64,000 nt of DNA from G051132615 sp051132615. Lineage in GTDB: Bacteria; Pseudomonadota; Gammaproteobacteria; Burkholderiales; Neisseriaceae. Shown here piece by piece: positions 9,618 through 18,821 of this stretch; positions within the stretch are counted from its first letter, which is position 1; the number at the start of each line of letters is the position of its first letter. Where the stretch lies: contig NZ_CP152375.1 in NCBI RefSeq assembly GCF_051132615.1, forward strand, positions 3,135,544-3,199,543. The letters run 5' to 3'. A program made the position numbers and the translations under genes. The notes below the pieces were generated by a model. It had not been told where the DNA came from. It saw only the letters and a list, made by a program, of their open reading frames with translations, and made no database searches.

Positions 9618-10325
9618 ATGGCCAATTACTTTCACTTACTTATTGCTAATATTTTGGTGCTGTTTTCCGTTGTTAACCCAATAGGAAATGCGTTCGTTAT
9701 TAACAATAATTATTTAATCAATTTAGATTCTGAACAAAGAAAAGTGATTATTGGCAAAATTGCTCGCTGTGCTTTTTTTATTTGTATTGGTGGATTGTTT
9801 ATTGGCAAATTTTTATTGATATTGTTTGGCTTATCCGTCCCAATTATTCAGGTGGCAGGTGGCGCAATCATCTGTCGAAATGGTTGGGCATTCTTTATGA
9901 ATGACCCAACAACAAACCAGACAGATGACGAAACACAAACAGACGACATCATCGAAAAAAAGAGACAAACACAATACAGTTATTTGCTCAATAATATTTT
10001 TTATCCGCTTACCTTCCCTACTATGATTGGCGCAGGAACTTTTTCGGTATTGCTCACGCTTGCAGCCAATGCTTCTGCCGCTCGTTGGGGCGAAATGATT
10101 TTAAATTTTTCCAGTGTCGTGATTGCCATTGCTATTATCTGCTTTTTAGTTTACATCATATTCGTTAATATAGTTGTGGTACAAAAGCATTTAGGTAGAG
10201 AAGGTAATATTGTTGTACGAAAAATGTCTTCATTTTTTACCATTTGTATTGGTTTAAAAATTACGATATCTGGGCTAACAGAAGTTATTGTGCTGATTAT
10301 TGAAAAAATCAAACCTTTGATTTAA
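9618..10325 (+). CDS. MarC (UPF0056) family integral membrane protein
   Basis: The protein has six predicted membrane segments. Near the N-terminus it carries the family signature SVVNPIGNAF, followed by IIQVAGGAIICRNGW. These match the MarC/UPF0056 family, whose transport substrate is not established. The reading frame is open from an ATG at 9579, but I prefer the ATG at 9618 (MANYFHLLIANILVLFS), which puts the first membrane helix at the usual distance from the N-terminus. That gives 235 residues. A charged cytoplasmic loop rich in D, T and Q (TNQTDDETQTDDIIEKK) separates the two halves. No operon partners are evident. Confidence 0.75.
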   Translation: MANYFHLLIANILVLFSVVNPIGNAFVINNNYLINLDSEQRKVIIGKIARCAFFICIGGLFIGKFLLILFGLSVPIIQVAGGAIICRNGWAFFMNDPTTNQTDDETQTDDIIEKKRQTQYSYLLNNIFYPLTFPTMIGAGTFSVLLTLAANASAARWGEMILNFSSVVIAIAIICFLVYIIFVNIVVVQKHLGREGNIVVRKMSSFFTICIGLKITISGLTEVIVLIIEKIKPLI

Positions 10326-10541
10326 TTTTCAGACATACACAGATAAGCTGTTAAATGAAACATAATATCTGCCAATAATTAAAAAATATCAGCTAAATCA
10401 AATGATAAAATAATGGCTTCAATGAAAATAATACTCTAAATTGATATGTTGAATTATTCACACATTTAATCATGTTAAAAATATGAGTAATAGTTTCAAA
10501 GCGAAAAAATAACGCTAACACATCAAATTTAAGGATTTTAA

Positions 10542-10838
10542 ATGAATGATATGATCAGATGCAAAGGTTGTGGAAAAGAACTACACTATACAGCCATTAC
10601 TTGCCCACAATGTGGAGCACAAATAAAACCTGTTGGACAAAAAAACAAACTGGCCGCGGCATTACTTGCTTTCTTTTTAGGGAGTTTTGGTTTACATAAG
10701 TTTTATTTAGGTAAACCCATACAAGGTTTGCTTTATTTACTTTTTTGTTGGACTTTTATTCCTGGTGTCATTTCTTTTATTGAATCAATTATTTATTTAT
10801 GTACTTCAGATGAAAATTTTGCCAAGAAATATGGCTAA
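10542..10838 (+). CDS. Zinc-ribbon and TM2 domain protein
   Basis: This 98-residue protein begins with a CxxC...CxxC zinc ribbon (CKGCG and CPQCG, residues 7-25). The TM2 domain follows: a first membrane helix (LAAALLAFFLGSFGLHKFYLG), then a short turn and a second helix (LLYLLFCWTFIPGVISFIE). TM2 proteins are small membrane proteins of unknown specific role. An AAGGA-like site precedes the ATG. It is followed after about 50 bp by the DUF4184 gene on the same strand, possibly co-transcribed. Confidence 0.85.
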   Translation: MNDMIRCKGCGKELHYTAITCPQCGAQIKPVGQKNKLAAALLAFFLGSFGLHKFYLGKPIQGLLYLLFCWTFIPGVISFIESIIYLCTSDENFAKKYG

Positions 10839-10886
10839 TATTTTTAGCATCAACCACAAATTATTTTTGGTTAAGTTGATTTAAAC

Positions 10887-11621
10887 ATGCCTTTTACATT
10901 TGCACACCCAGCAATTATTCTTCCTTGTAATAGACTACCCCGTTTCTTTTCTTTAACGGGGTTAATTATTGGCAGCATGTCACCTGATTTTGAACACTTC
11001 ATAAGAATGAACATCAAAAGCAATATCAGCCATAGTATACTTGGCCTATTTTTATTTGACCTCCCCATAAGCATTATCATTGCATTTATTTTTCATTATT
11101 TGATTCGTAATACCTTAATTGACCATTTGCCTTTCTTTCTACAACAACGTTTTTTATCATTTAAATCATTTTCCTTTTATCAATATACAAAAAAATACTG
11201 GTTTATTTTGGTTTACTCTATATTAATCGGTGCACTATCTCATCTATTTTGGGATAGTTTCACTCATTACACTGGTTATTTTGTGCAAATCTTTCCTCTT
11301 CTACAGCAAACCATTAACCTAACCAGTCAATTCAATGTGCCTGTATTTAAAATACTTCAGCATGGCAGCACTTTTATCGGATTATTATTGATTATCAAAT
11401 ACATCATCCAATTACCACGATCCACCGTTGCCGTTGCCCCCAGATGCCTTAATTATTGGTACACTATAATGGCAATAGCTATTGCCATTGTTCTATTAAA
11501 AATAGTTTTTCATTCTGGTTCAGTATCACTTGGTTTATTCGTTGTTTATACAATCACAGCTTTATTTATTGCACTGACCATTACTTCTATTTGTTTTACA
11601 CCAATAAAAAAGCCTGTTTAA
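10887..11621 (+). CDS. DUF4184 family membrane protein
   Basis: This 244-residue protein opens with MPFTFAHPAIILP, the hallmark start of DUF4184. It continues with SMSPDFEHF, and SHLFWDSFTHYTGYF lies about halfway along. The conserved His and Asp residues resemble those of the YdjM/metal-dependent hydrolase-like membrane family, but no activity is established. Several hydrophobic helices indicate an inner-membrane protein. Its stop codon lies inside the downstream hairpin terminator. Confidence 0.8.
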   Translation: MPFTFAHPAIILPCNRLPRFFSLTGLIIGSMSPDFEHFIRMNIKSNISHSILGLFLFDLPISIIIAFIFHYLIRNTLIDHLPFFLQQRFLSFKSFSFYQYTKKYWFILVYSILIGALSHLFWDSFTHYTGYFVQIFPLLQQTINLTSQFNVPVFKILQHGSTFIGLLLIIKYIIQLPRSTVAVAPRCLNYWYTIMAIAIAIVLLKIVFHSGSVSLGLFVVYTITALFIALTITSICFTPIKKPV

Positions 11622-11635
11622 AAACAGGCTTTTTT
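11606..11635. terminator. Bidirectional intrinsic terminator
   Basis: An 8-bp core stem (AGCCTGTT with AACAGGCT, TAAA loop), flanked by A and T runs that extend the pairing, lies between convergent genes. The DUF4184 stop codon falls in the loop. Confidence 0.85.
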
Positions 11636-11654
11636 GACCTCAAGACACCATTAA

Positions 11655-12344
11655 TTAACCTGCACCATAATAAACTTCTTCATATGGTTGAACAACAACC
11701 CACCCCTCACCAACAAATTTCATTTGAACGGTTTCACCAGAAGTGCGTCCAATTAAAGTCGAAAACGAAATATCAGTAGCAAATTCGGGTGACAAACTTC
11801 CTGACCACGCAACAGTAGCATTAGGGTCTGTAAATACTGGTCCAGTTTCTTTGCTGACTTTTAAAGTTAATGGTTCATAATGACACGTAATGGCCACTAT
11901 ACCAGAACCACTCAATTTCATATTAAATAAACCACCAGAGAGCATCCCCGCCATTTTTCTCATCATGGATATTTTAAAGTCTATTGTTTTTTCCAATGCC
12001 AAGACATCATTACCATTCACAAAAATAGTGTCATTGTTTAGTCTTAACAGCATGATCTTTTTCCCTTGATCAGCTAGGTACACTCTTCCCTGACCTTCTA
12101 CCTTCATCAGCTGTAACCCCTCGGCTGATATGGCTTTTTTCAACAAAGTACCCAGTCCTTGTTCTAAAATACCTTGTCGGGTAAATTTAACATTGCCAGT
12201 ACGTGCAACCATTGCACCTGCCTTTGCCCAAATCATATCCTGTACTCTAACTTCTAAAGTTCTTGGACTTTCCAATTCAAAGTTTTCAGAAGTAATGTCT
12301 TTTTCCTGATACGATGACACAAAGTCGTTAATATTTTTAATCAT
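11655..12344 (-). CDS. AIM24 family protein
   Basis: This 229-residue protein is mostly beta-strands and matches the bacterial AIM24 (TIGR00266-type) family through LEVRVQDMIWAKAGAMVAR, the central FVNGNDVLALE segment and GSGIVAITCHYEP. Bacterial members have no proven activity; the yeast relative is a mitochondrial inner-membrane protein. There is no signal peptide, so it is likely cytoplasmic or membrane-peripheral. It is a single gene, transcribed toward the convergent terminator. Confidence 0.82.
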   Translation of the reverse strand: MIKNINDFVSSYQEKDITSENFELESPRTLEVRVQDMIWAKAGAMVARTGNVKFTRQGILEQGLGTLLKKAISAEGLQLMKVEGQGRVYLADQGKKIMLLRLNNDTIFVNGNDVLALEKTIDFKISMMRKMAGMLSGGLFNMKLSGSGIVAITCHYEPLTLKVSKETGPVFTDPNATVAWSGSLSPEFATDISFSTLIGRTSGETVQMKFVGEGWVVVQPYEEVYYGAG

Positions 12345-12432
12345 TTATATTATCCTTAAATTTCCTGAATCTGTATTATGCATGATTTTTTGTTAAAAGC
12401 TCATCAATAATCAACTATATTACTTAAAGTCA

Positions 12433-14802
12433 CTAGAGCATCTTCCGTAACTCATAAAAATGTATGGCGTTAATATCCAGCTCACTTAATACTGCCCAAG
12501 GATTGTGGATATACTCATCAAATACCGTTAAATATGGCGCTGACTGCTTCAAATACGCCACCATTTCCTCATCTTTTCCATATTTCGTTTGAAATAATTC
12601 AAATTGGCGGTATAAAGCGCCATGCTGTTGATCAAAAATAAATTTTCTGACCTGATAGTGTCCAGAATCAAGTCCATGAATAATAAATTTTTTCTCTTTT
12701 TTGAAGTTCTTGATCAAGTGTTCTTTGATGGAAATATAGGGATTAAAAGCTGTGGTATTAGTAAAGACAATCTGATAGCCAAAATACGTTTTGGTGATTA
12801 AATAATTGTGACCTTTTGCAATTATTTGCCCTTGCAAGCGCTGTGTAAATTTTAAAACATGAAAAGCTGGTCTTTTGGTATTATAGATATAAAATAATGC
12901 CAAACTACTGGTATCTATTCGTTCAGGTAAGGTTTCTTGTTGAATTTCAGCATTAATCCAAAAACCAATTCCAGCAATTTGGGCAGAAACACTAATCAAT
13001 GTATTGAATATTAACGCGCCTCGAAAAAAACGGCCATTGGTGTGGCGGGTATTCCCCGTTAACGTATTCCAAGTAAGCAAATACAAGGGTATATTCATAT
13101 CATGATATTTAAGTGCATTTTTTAAATTGTGGGTTTTCTCCTGAATATAACGCTCACTGTCTGCAAATGACTTACTGCCAATCTGGGTAAAACTTACCTG
13201 TTCATTTGGATTGGCTGAATAACCTAAAAAATCGGCTATTTGAGCCATTTTACTTTGAAAAAATACATCTTTTTTCATGGTTTCCAAACCAGAAAAATGA
13301 AAAAACACACCCACTTTAGCATTATGTAACCAAGAGCGAATCATTTTTTTTAAAATAAAAAAACCTTTTTCAAAGTCAACACTTTCAGCCACTTCTTTAT
13401 TCTCTGCATAATAAATAAACCGCCATTTTTGGACATAATTTATACCAAATAAATTGACATTATGTTCAACAAATTTTGCCAGTTTTTGAATATACGAGGT
13501 TAAATCAGAATAAACATTCTTATGAGCTATACGTACAAATAAAGCAATATTATTTTGCTTTAAAAAAGAAATCGCATGGTCACTATTTGTATAGGGAGAA
13601 AAAGATGGAATGGGCTCATCTGTTTGGTACTCTGGTAAAATAGCACTACCTGAAATAAGATGATGAATTTCAACATAATCAAGACGAGCTTCTTGCTTAA
13701 TCATAGACAGTTGTTGTTGAACGTTTTGCTTTAATACTTCGCTTAGTTCCCCTACACTCACAATATACTCCAGACTGGATAAATGATGTGGTTTTTTATC
13801 CAAATCAATATCAATAACCTGTTCTTCTATAGGGTAATACTGTTCATTTAATGGCTCTTGTGACGAATGTAAATTAATGCTATCGGCAAGTAAAGACAAT
13901 AGCTCCATCGAGTCTACTTCTGCAATACGCATTTGTTCCATCACAATATCAGTATTGCTTTTATTGGTAAAAATAGCTTGTCCAGAATCATGGTTTTTAT
14001 AGCTTTCCCTAAATTTATTAGGCGTTTGATTGTAAACGTTTTTAAAAAGCTGAATAAATTGTTTGGTATTGGAAAAACCATGTTCTTGGATAATCTGGTA
14101 TACAGGTTTAGATGTATTGACTAAATCATGAACACAATGCTCAAACTTTATTTTGGTTAAATATTGAATAAAACTTAAACCAACCTCTTTTTTAAATAAA
14201 CGAGAAAGGTACGCAAATGATATATGCTCTGAATCAGCGACCGCTTTTAAAGAAACATTTTGATTATAATGGTCTTCTAAAAAGCGAATGATTTTATCTA
14301 TCCGTTTACTGTATGAACTGTTCAATTTTTGATTAGACAAATCTTCTTCTTTAAAATAAAGAACCAAAATCAATAAAATTTCTGACAAAAACTTATTGAT
14401 TTCTAAAGCAGTAAAATCAATATTATTCCGAATATAACTGGTGAGCATTCTGGCCAATAATACTTTAATTGCTGTTGTATATTTACGTTTAAACCCTGGT
14501 TGTTGATCTGGTACCAACGTAAACTTATGATGGAAGTATTCTTTAAAATATCGAGCAAAATAATGGTTAGATACTTCTAAACGAATCACAATATTATCTT
14601 GATCACTACTGATTTCATATTGGTGGTTTTTGTTAATCAATAACACATCATCTGGATATAAATGAATACACATTTCTTCACTACCAACATCTACGCTGCC
14701 TTTTAACACATATAATAATGTGATACCACTGTATCCTGATTTTGATAAAGACATAATTTTATGAACATCTAAATGGTATTCAGCAAGGCTTTTGTCTGAC
14801 AT
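12433..14802 (-). CDS. AraC-family regulator fused to a GH39-like TIM-barrel domain
   Basis: This 789-residue protein has three parts. An N-terminal cupin-like sensor (about residues 20-110) is followed by a double helix-turn-helix AraC domain at about 185-285 (LKAVADSEHISFAYLSRLFKKEVGLSFIQYL, then the second helix ending NKFRESYKNH). A long C-terminal region (about 340-789) resembles the glycoside hydrolase family 39 beta-xylosidase-like domain seen in some AraC fusions. The latter probably senses a ligand and I could not confirm catalytic glutamates. It is divergent from an M20 amidohydrolase and an MFS gene, which it likely controls. A pair of inverted half-sites lies in the shared promoter region. 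Confidence 0.8.
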   Translation of the reverse strand: MSDKSLAEYHLDVHKIMSLSKSGYSGITLLYVLKGSVDVGSEEMCIHLYPDDVLLINKNHQYEISSDQDNIVIRLEVSNHYFARYFKEYFHHKFTLVPDQQPGFKRKYTTAIKVLLARMLTSYIRNNIDFTALEINKFLSEILLILVLYFKEEDLSNQKLNSSYSKRIDKIIRFLEDHYNQNVSLKAVADSEHISFAYLSRLFKKEVGLSFIQYLTKIKFEHCVHDLVNTSKPVYQIIQEHGFSNTKQFIQLFKNVYNQTPNKFRESYKNHDSGQAIFTNKSNTDIVMEQMRIAEVDSMELLSLLADSINLHSSQEPLNEQYYPIEEQVIDIDLDKKPHHLSSLEYIVSVGELSEVLKQNVQQQLSMIKQEARLDYVEIHHLISGSAILPEYQTDEPIPSFSPYTNSDHAISFLKQNNIALFVRIAHKNVYSDLTSYIQKLAKFVEHNVNLFGINYVQKWRFIYYAENKEVAESVDFEKGFFILKKMIRSWLHNAKVGVFFHFSGLETMKKDVFFQSKMAQIADFLGYSANPNEQVSFTQIGSKSFADSERYIQEKTHNLKNALKYHDMNIPLYLLTWNTLTGNTRHTNGRFFRGALIFNTLISVSAQIAGIGFWINAEIQQETLPERIDTSSLALFYIYNTKRPAFHVLKFTQRLQGQIIAKGHNYLITKTYFGYQIVFTNTTAFNPYISIKEHLIKNFKKEKKFIIHGLDSGHYQVRKFIFDQQHGALYRQFELFQTKYGKDEEMVAYLKQSAPYLTVFDEYIHNPWAVLSELDINAIHFYELRKML

Positions 14803-14884
14803 GGGTGCTTCTCCATTTTAAAAAAATTGTGATTCATTTATTTCGAATAACAGACAGACCATACACCATTTTATCAAAAAAAGA

Positions 14885-14959
14885 ATGTATTTTTTTGACA
14901 AAACAAAAATCAATCATAAAAAATTTACCACAAATATGCTTTTTTGCAAAAAAATACAT
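14885..14959. promoter_or_regulatory. Candidate AraC-type operator: 13-bp inverted half-sites 62 bp apart
   Basis: ATGTATTTTTTTG at 14885-14897 and its exact reverse complement at 14947-14959 lie between the divergent AraC/GH39 gene and the M20 gene. The centre-to-centre distance of 62 bp is about six helical turns, compatible with a dimer bridging or looping both sites. The T-runs make chance pairing more likely, so this is only a candidate. Confidence 0.4.
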
Positions 14960-15039
14960 CTTCTTTATTACCTAAAATTTGCCTAAAATGGCTACAGTAA
15001 TATCTTAATACAAGAAAATATTTATCGGAGGTAATAGCC

Positions 15040-16212
15040 ATGAGTCAAAATATTATTGATACAATAAAAGCCAATGCAGAAAAATTTACCGAAATCAGAC
15101 ATCAAATTCATAAACATCCTGAACTTGGATTCGAAGAACAAGTCACCAGTGATCTGGTTGCCGCAAAATTGCAAGAATGGGGCTATGAAGTTCATCGTGG
15201 TTTGGCTAAAACAGGTGTAGTGGGTACTTTAAAAGTAGGAAATGGCACTAAACGTTTAGGTATTCGTGCAGATATGGATGCGTTACCAATTGTAGAAAAT
15301 AATGGTAAAGCATGGAGTAGCACTATTCCAGAAAAATTCCATGGTTGTGGGCATGATGGCCATACAACTATTTTATTGGCTGCGGCTGAATATCTGGCTA
15401 AAACCAAAAACTTTGATGGCACCTTACATCTTATTTTTCAACCTGCCGAAGAATTACTATATGGTGGCAAAGTCATGCTAGATGACGGTTTATTTAAACT
15501 ATTTCCTTGCGACATGATCTATGCGCTACACAATATGCCAGGATTAAAAACAGGTGAGTTTTATTTTAAAGAAGGCCCATTTATGGCTTCGTCTGACACC
15601 ATCCATATTGAAGTTAACGGTGTAGGTGGACATGGCGCAATTCCAGAAAAAACAGTAGATGCCACATTGGTTGCATCTCATATTGTCATTGCTTTACAAA
15701 GTATTGTTTCTAGAAATGTCAGCCCATTTGAACAAGCAGTTGTAACTGTGGGTTGCTTCCAATCTGGCGATGCACCAAATGTTGTCAATGGTAAAGCTTT
15801 ATTAAAACTGAGTGTCAGAGCTTTACATCCAGAAGTACGTAAGCTTTTATTAAAACGAATTCCAGAAATTGCACAAGCACAAGCGCAAAGTTTTGGTGCT
15901 TCAGTTGAGATTACTCATGTTAATGGTAGTCCTGTTTTGATGAATGGAAAAGAAGCAACCGATTTTGGTATTCAAGTAGCAAGAAATTTAGTTGGAGAAG
16001 CAAATGTACACACTGATGCTGCACCTATGATGGGTAGTGAAGATTTTGCGTTTATGCTCGAAGCCAATCCAAATGGCTCTTATCTGTTTATTGGTAACGG
16101 AGACGAACCTGGTTCTTGCATGGTTCACAATCCTGGCTATGACTTTAACGACGAAATTATTACACCAGCAGCAGCATTCTGGGGAGCTTTAACAGAAGCT
16201 TACTTAAAGTAA
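15040..16212 (+). CDS. M20 family amidohydrolase (N-acyl-amino acid / hippurate hydrolase-like)
   Basis: This 390-residue protein has the M20D layout. HKHPELGFEE lies near the N-terminus, GIRADMDALPI and CGHDGHTT carry metal ligands, QPAEE holds the catalytic glutamate pair, HNMPG and GVGGHGA come from the dimerisation domain, and MMGSEDFAFML is near the C-terminus. Such enzymes cleave N-acyl amino acids in the cytosol. A good GGAGG site precedes the ATG. It is followed after 157 bp by an MFS transporter and faces the AraC/GH39 regulator, so the set may take up or process an acylated or conjugated compound and respond to it. The true substrate is not deducible. Confidence 0.88.
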   Translation: MSQNIIDTIKANAEKFTEIRHQIHKHPELGFEEQVTSDLVAAKLQEWGYEVHRGLAKTGVVGTLKVGNGTKRLGIRADMDALPIVENNGKAWSSTIPEKFHGCGHDGHTTILLAAAEYLAKTKNFDGTLHLIFQPAEELLYGGKVMLDDGLFKLFPCDMIYALHNMPGLKTGEFYFKEGPFMASSDTIHIEVNGVGGHGAIPEKTVDATLVASHIVIALQSIVSRNVSPFEQAVVTVGCFQSGDAPNVVNGKALLKLSVRALHPEVRKLLLKRIPEIAQAQAQSFGASVEITHVNGSPVLMNGKEATDFGIQVARNLVGEANVHTDAAPMMGSEDFAFMLEANPNGSYLFIGNGDEPGSCMVHNPGYDFNDEIITPAAAFWGALTEAYLK

Positions 16213-16227
16213 GATAAGCCAGAGCAT

Positions 16228-16281
16228 CGGAGTAAAGCTGGGAAACCCAGTCAGTTGCTCATCCCAACCAGCTTTACTCCG
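16228..16281. repeat. Intergenic 14-bp inverted repeat without U-tract
   Basis: CGGAGTAAAGCTGG and its exact complement flank a 26-base spacer between the amidohydrolase and the MFS gene. No T-run follows, so it is not a standard terminator. It may be an mRNA stability hairpin or a dispersed palindromic element. Confidence 0.6.
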
Positions 16282-16369
16282 CTTGTATTGGCGACAAATT
16301 TAAATATTTTTTTATATATATTCCAATAAATAATTATCATTAAATTCAAATATTGAAGAAGGATTTACT

Positions 16370-17746
16370 ATGGAAACAAGTAACTATAAGGGCAGCGACA
16401 AACTGACTTTGGGTATTGTATTAGGTGTACTGACCTTTTGGTTGTTTGCACAATCATTAGTCAATGTTGCCCCTGCTATACAAAGTGATTTAGGCATCCC
16501 AATGGAGTCCTTGAATCTTGCCATCAGCTTAACGGCTTTATTTTCTGGCTGTTTTATCGTGGTAGCAGGAGGTTTAGCTGATAAACTTGGACGGGTTAAA
16601 TTTACTTATATTGGTTTTATTTTAAGTATTATTGGTTCTTTATTGCTGATTTTGGCAAATGGTGCGGTCATGTTTTCTATTGGTCGAATTATCCAAGGTT
16701 TATCTGGTGCCTGTATTATGCCCGCTACCCTTGCGCTAATGAAAACCTATTTCGATGGAAAAGAACGCCAACGAGCATTAAGCTTTTGGTCTATTGGTTC
16801 ATGGGGCGGTTCTGGTGTCTGCTCTTTAGCAGGCGGTGCCATTGCTACTTATATGGGTTGGAAATGGATTTTTATTTTCTCAATTATCTGTGCTTTATTA
16901 GGTATGTTATTAATCAAAGGCACACCTGAAAGTAAAGTAACAGATGAGAACCAATCTAAGTTTGATTATTCTGGATTGGTCACTTTTGTTATTGCACTGG
17001 TTTCTTTAAACCTTGTCATTACTAAGGGCGCATCTTTTGGTTGGACAAGTGCAGAAACTTTAGGTTTGGCTGCACTCTGTGCTGTTGCAATCATTACATT
17101 CTTTGCTATTGAGTTAAAGAAAAAAAGCGCCAGTTTTATTGACTTTTCTTTATTCAAAAATAAACCTTATAGTGGTGCCGCTTTCTCTAACTTTATGTTA
17201 AATGCTGTTGCAGGAACCCTAATTGTCGCCAACATGTACGTTCAAAATGGTCGTAACTTTACTTCATTCCAATCTGGTATGTTATCAATTGGTTACTTAA
17301 TTGCCGTTTTAGCCATGATTCGCGTTGGTGAAAAATTATTACAAAAAGTGGGTGCAAAAAAACCAATGATTTGGGGAACATTAATTACAGGCACTGGCGT
17401 GGGATTAATGGCCTTAACTTTCTTACCTAATACTGCTTATGTTGCGGTTGTATTGATTGGTTATATTTTCTTCGGTTTAGGTTTGGGTTTTTACGCAACT
17501 CCTTCTACCGATACAGCCATTTCCAATGCTCCAGCTGATAAAGTAGGTGTTGCATCAGGCATTTATAAAATGGCCAGCTCATTAGGTGGTGCATTTGGGG
17601 TTGCTATTTCTGCATCCGTTTATACCGCTTTACTCCCATCAGGTACCTCTGTGGCAGCAACTGTTGGCTTATTGGTTAACGTGGGCTTTTGTATCTTATC
17701 TTTCTTAGCAATTGTCTTTATGGTACCCAAAAATGCTGGCAAATAA
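16370..17746 (+). CDS. MFS transporter, DHA2-like drug:proton antiporter family
   Basis: This 458-residue membrane protein has the motif A-like loop GGLADKLGRVKF, GRIIQGLSGACIMPATLAL (motif C region) and a length and hydrophobicity pattern fitting 12 to 14 membrane segments, as in the DHA2 family. It would export a small molecule using the proton gradient. Its position behind the amidohydrolase and opposite the AraC/GH39 regulator suggests a shared substrate or pathway. An AGAAGGA ribosome binding site precedes the ATG at 16370, and a strong terminator follows. Confidence 0.85.
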   Translation: METSNYKGSDKLTLGIVLGVLTFWLFAQSLVNVAPAIQSDLGIPMESLNLAISLTALFSGCFIVVAGGLADKLGRVKFTYIGFILSIIGSLLLILANGAVMFSIGRIIQGLSGACIMPATLALMKTYFDGKERQRALSFWSIGSWGGSGVCSLAGGAIATYMGWKWIFIFSIICALLGMLLIKGTPESKVTDENQSKFDYSGLVTFVIALVSLNLVITKGASFGWTSAETLGLAALCAVAIITFFAIELKKKSASFIDFSLFKNKPYSGAAFSNFMLNAVAGTLIVANMYVQNGRNFTSFQSGMLSIGYLIAVLAMIRVGEKLLQKVGAKKPMIWGTLITGTGVGLMALTFLPNTAYVAVVLIGYIFFGLGLGFYATPSTDTAISNAPADKVGVASGIYKMASSLGGAFGVAISASVYTALLPSGTSVAATVGLLVNVGFCILSFLAIVFMVPKNAGK

Positions 17747-17767
17747 ACTTTAATTCACTTTCTTAAT

Positions 17768-17800
17768 AAACAACTCAAGGCTTAAAAACTTGAGTTGTTT
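17768..17800. terminator. Bidirectional intrinsic terminator
   Basis: A 12-bp perfect stem (AAACAACTCAAG and complement) with a 9-base loop separates the convergent MFS and methyltransferase genes. Confidence 0.85.
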
Positions 17801-17813
17801 GTTTATTGGCAAG

Positions 17814-18644
17814 TCATTTTTCAAGGACTAAAGCCAAAGTATCACTTTGCTCACAATTAGTTACACCTGCAACATCACCATAAACACCAATCACATTAAA
17901 ACCTGCTGCTTTGACTTCGGCAACGATATGTTCTTTAGAAAAATATTGATGCCAAATATTATAAACCTTATATTGTTCTGCAAAAAATACTGCTGTTTGC
18001 TCTAAAGTAACGTATTCTGGGTAATATATACTTCTGGATAATGCGATATAAGGTTCTTCTTGCCAAAACCCACCTTCTTGTTGAATGGTCCAATTTTGGT
18101 TTTCTTCAAAAGACTGAAATTTTTTGATGCTAAACACATCTAAAATAAATCGCCCCCCAATTTTTAAACTCTGATAGATATTATTTAAAAGGATTTTTCT
18201 ATTTTCTTGGGCTAAAGCACCATAATCACAATAAATCAATACGGCCAAATCATAATGATTGTTCTCTTGCCAAGATAAATAGTTTTGATACTCATAAATA
18301 ATAGACAATTTATTTTTTTGTGCACATTCTTTTGCATACTCAATTGATCGAAAAGAAAAATCAATCCCTTTAACCTGATATCCTTTTTGAGCAAATCTTT
18401 GTGAATATAATCCTGGCCCGCATCCCAAATCAATTAACTGTGTGAACAAAGATGAAGGTGCAATTTGGCTGATCCAATTCACAGAAGCATCAATAAAAAC
18501 ACCCTTCCTACTTGCACCTTCAGAATCAGGGTCTAAATGTGCAGCCAACAATTGTTTTGAAATATGATCCTCTTGCCAAAAAGTATTATCTGCCCCCTCA
18601 AATGGCTCTGGCAAACTCAAATGGCTCATCACTTGTGCTAACAT
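17814..18644 (-). CDS. Class I SAM-dependent methyltransferase
   Basis: This 276-residue protein carries motif I of the Rossmann methyltransferases (LIDLGCGPGLYSQRFA, about residues 88-103), the acidic motif II residue in VKGIDFSF, and the post-motif region HYDLAVLIYCDYGAL. The N-terminal 60 residues include a FWQEDHIS segment seen in a family of uncharacterised small-molecule methyltransferases. The substrate is unknown. It stands alone, convergent with the MFS gene. Confidence 0.82.
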   Translation of the reverse strand: MLAQVMSHLSLPEPFEGADNTFWQEDHISKQLLAAHLDPDSEGASRKGVFIDASVNWISQIAPSSLFTQLIDLGCGPGLYSQRFAQKGYQVKGIDFSFRSIEYAKECAQKNKLSIIYEYQNYLSWQENNHYDLAVLIYCDYGALAQENRKILLNNIYQSLKIGGRFILDVFSIKKFQSFEENQNWTIQQEGGFWQEEPYIALSRSIYYPEYVTLEQTAVFFAEQYKVYNIWHQYFSKEHIVAEVKAAGFNVIGVYGDVAGVTNCEQSDTLALVLEK

Positions 18645-18821
18645 AACTTTATATCCTATTTTTCAATCAAAATGAAACCTAATTTGTCATAATTTTCTCA
18701 AGAGGCTGGTGTGAAAATAATCCTTCAGTTTTCACAACATCAATTCATTTGTTATTTTCCATCTTTTAGGTAAAATCCTCATACACAATACCATTTATAC
18801 AGAAAATTAATATTTTAAGCC

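Noticed and set aside
16228..16281. Intrinsic terminator after the M20 gene
   Set aside because: The stem is strong but no run of T follows on either strand; recorded as a repeat instead.
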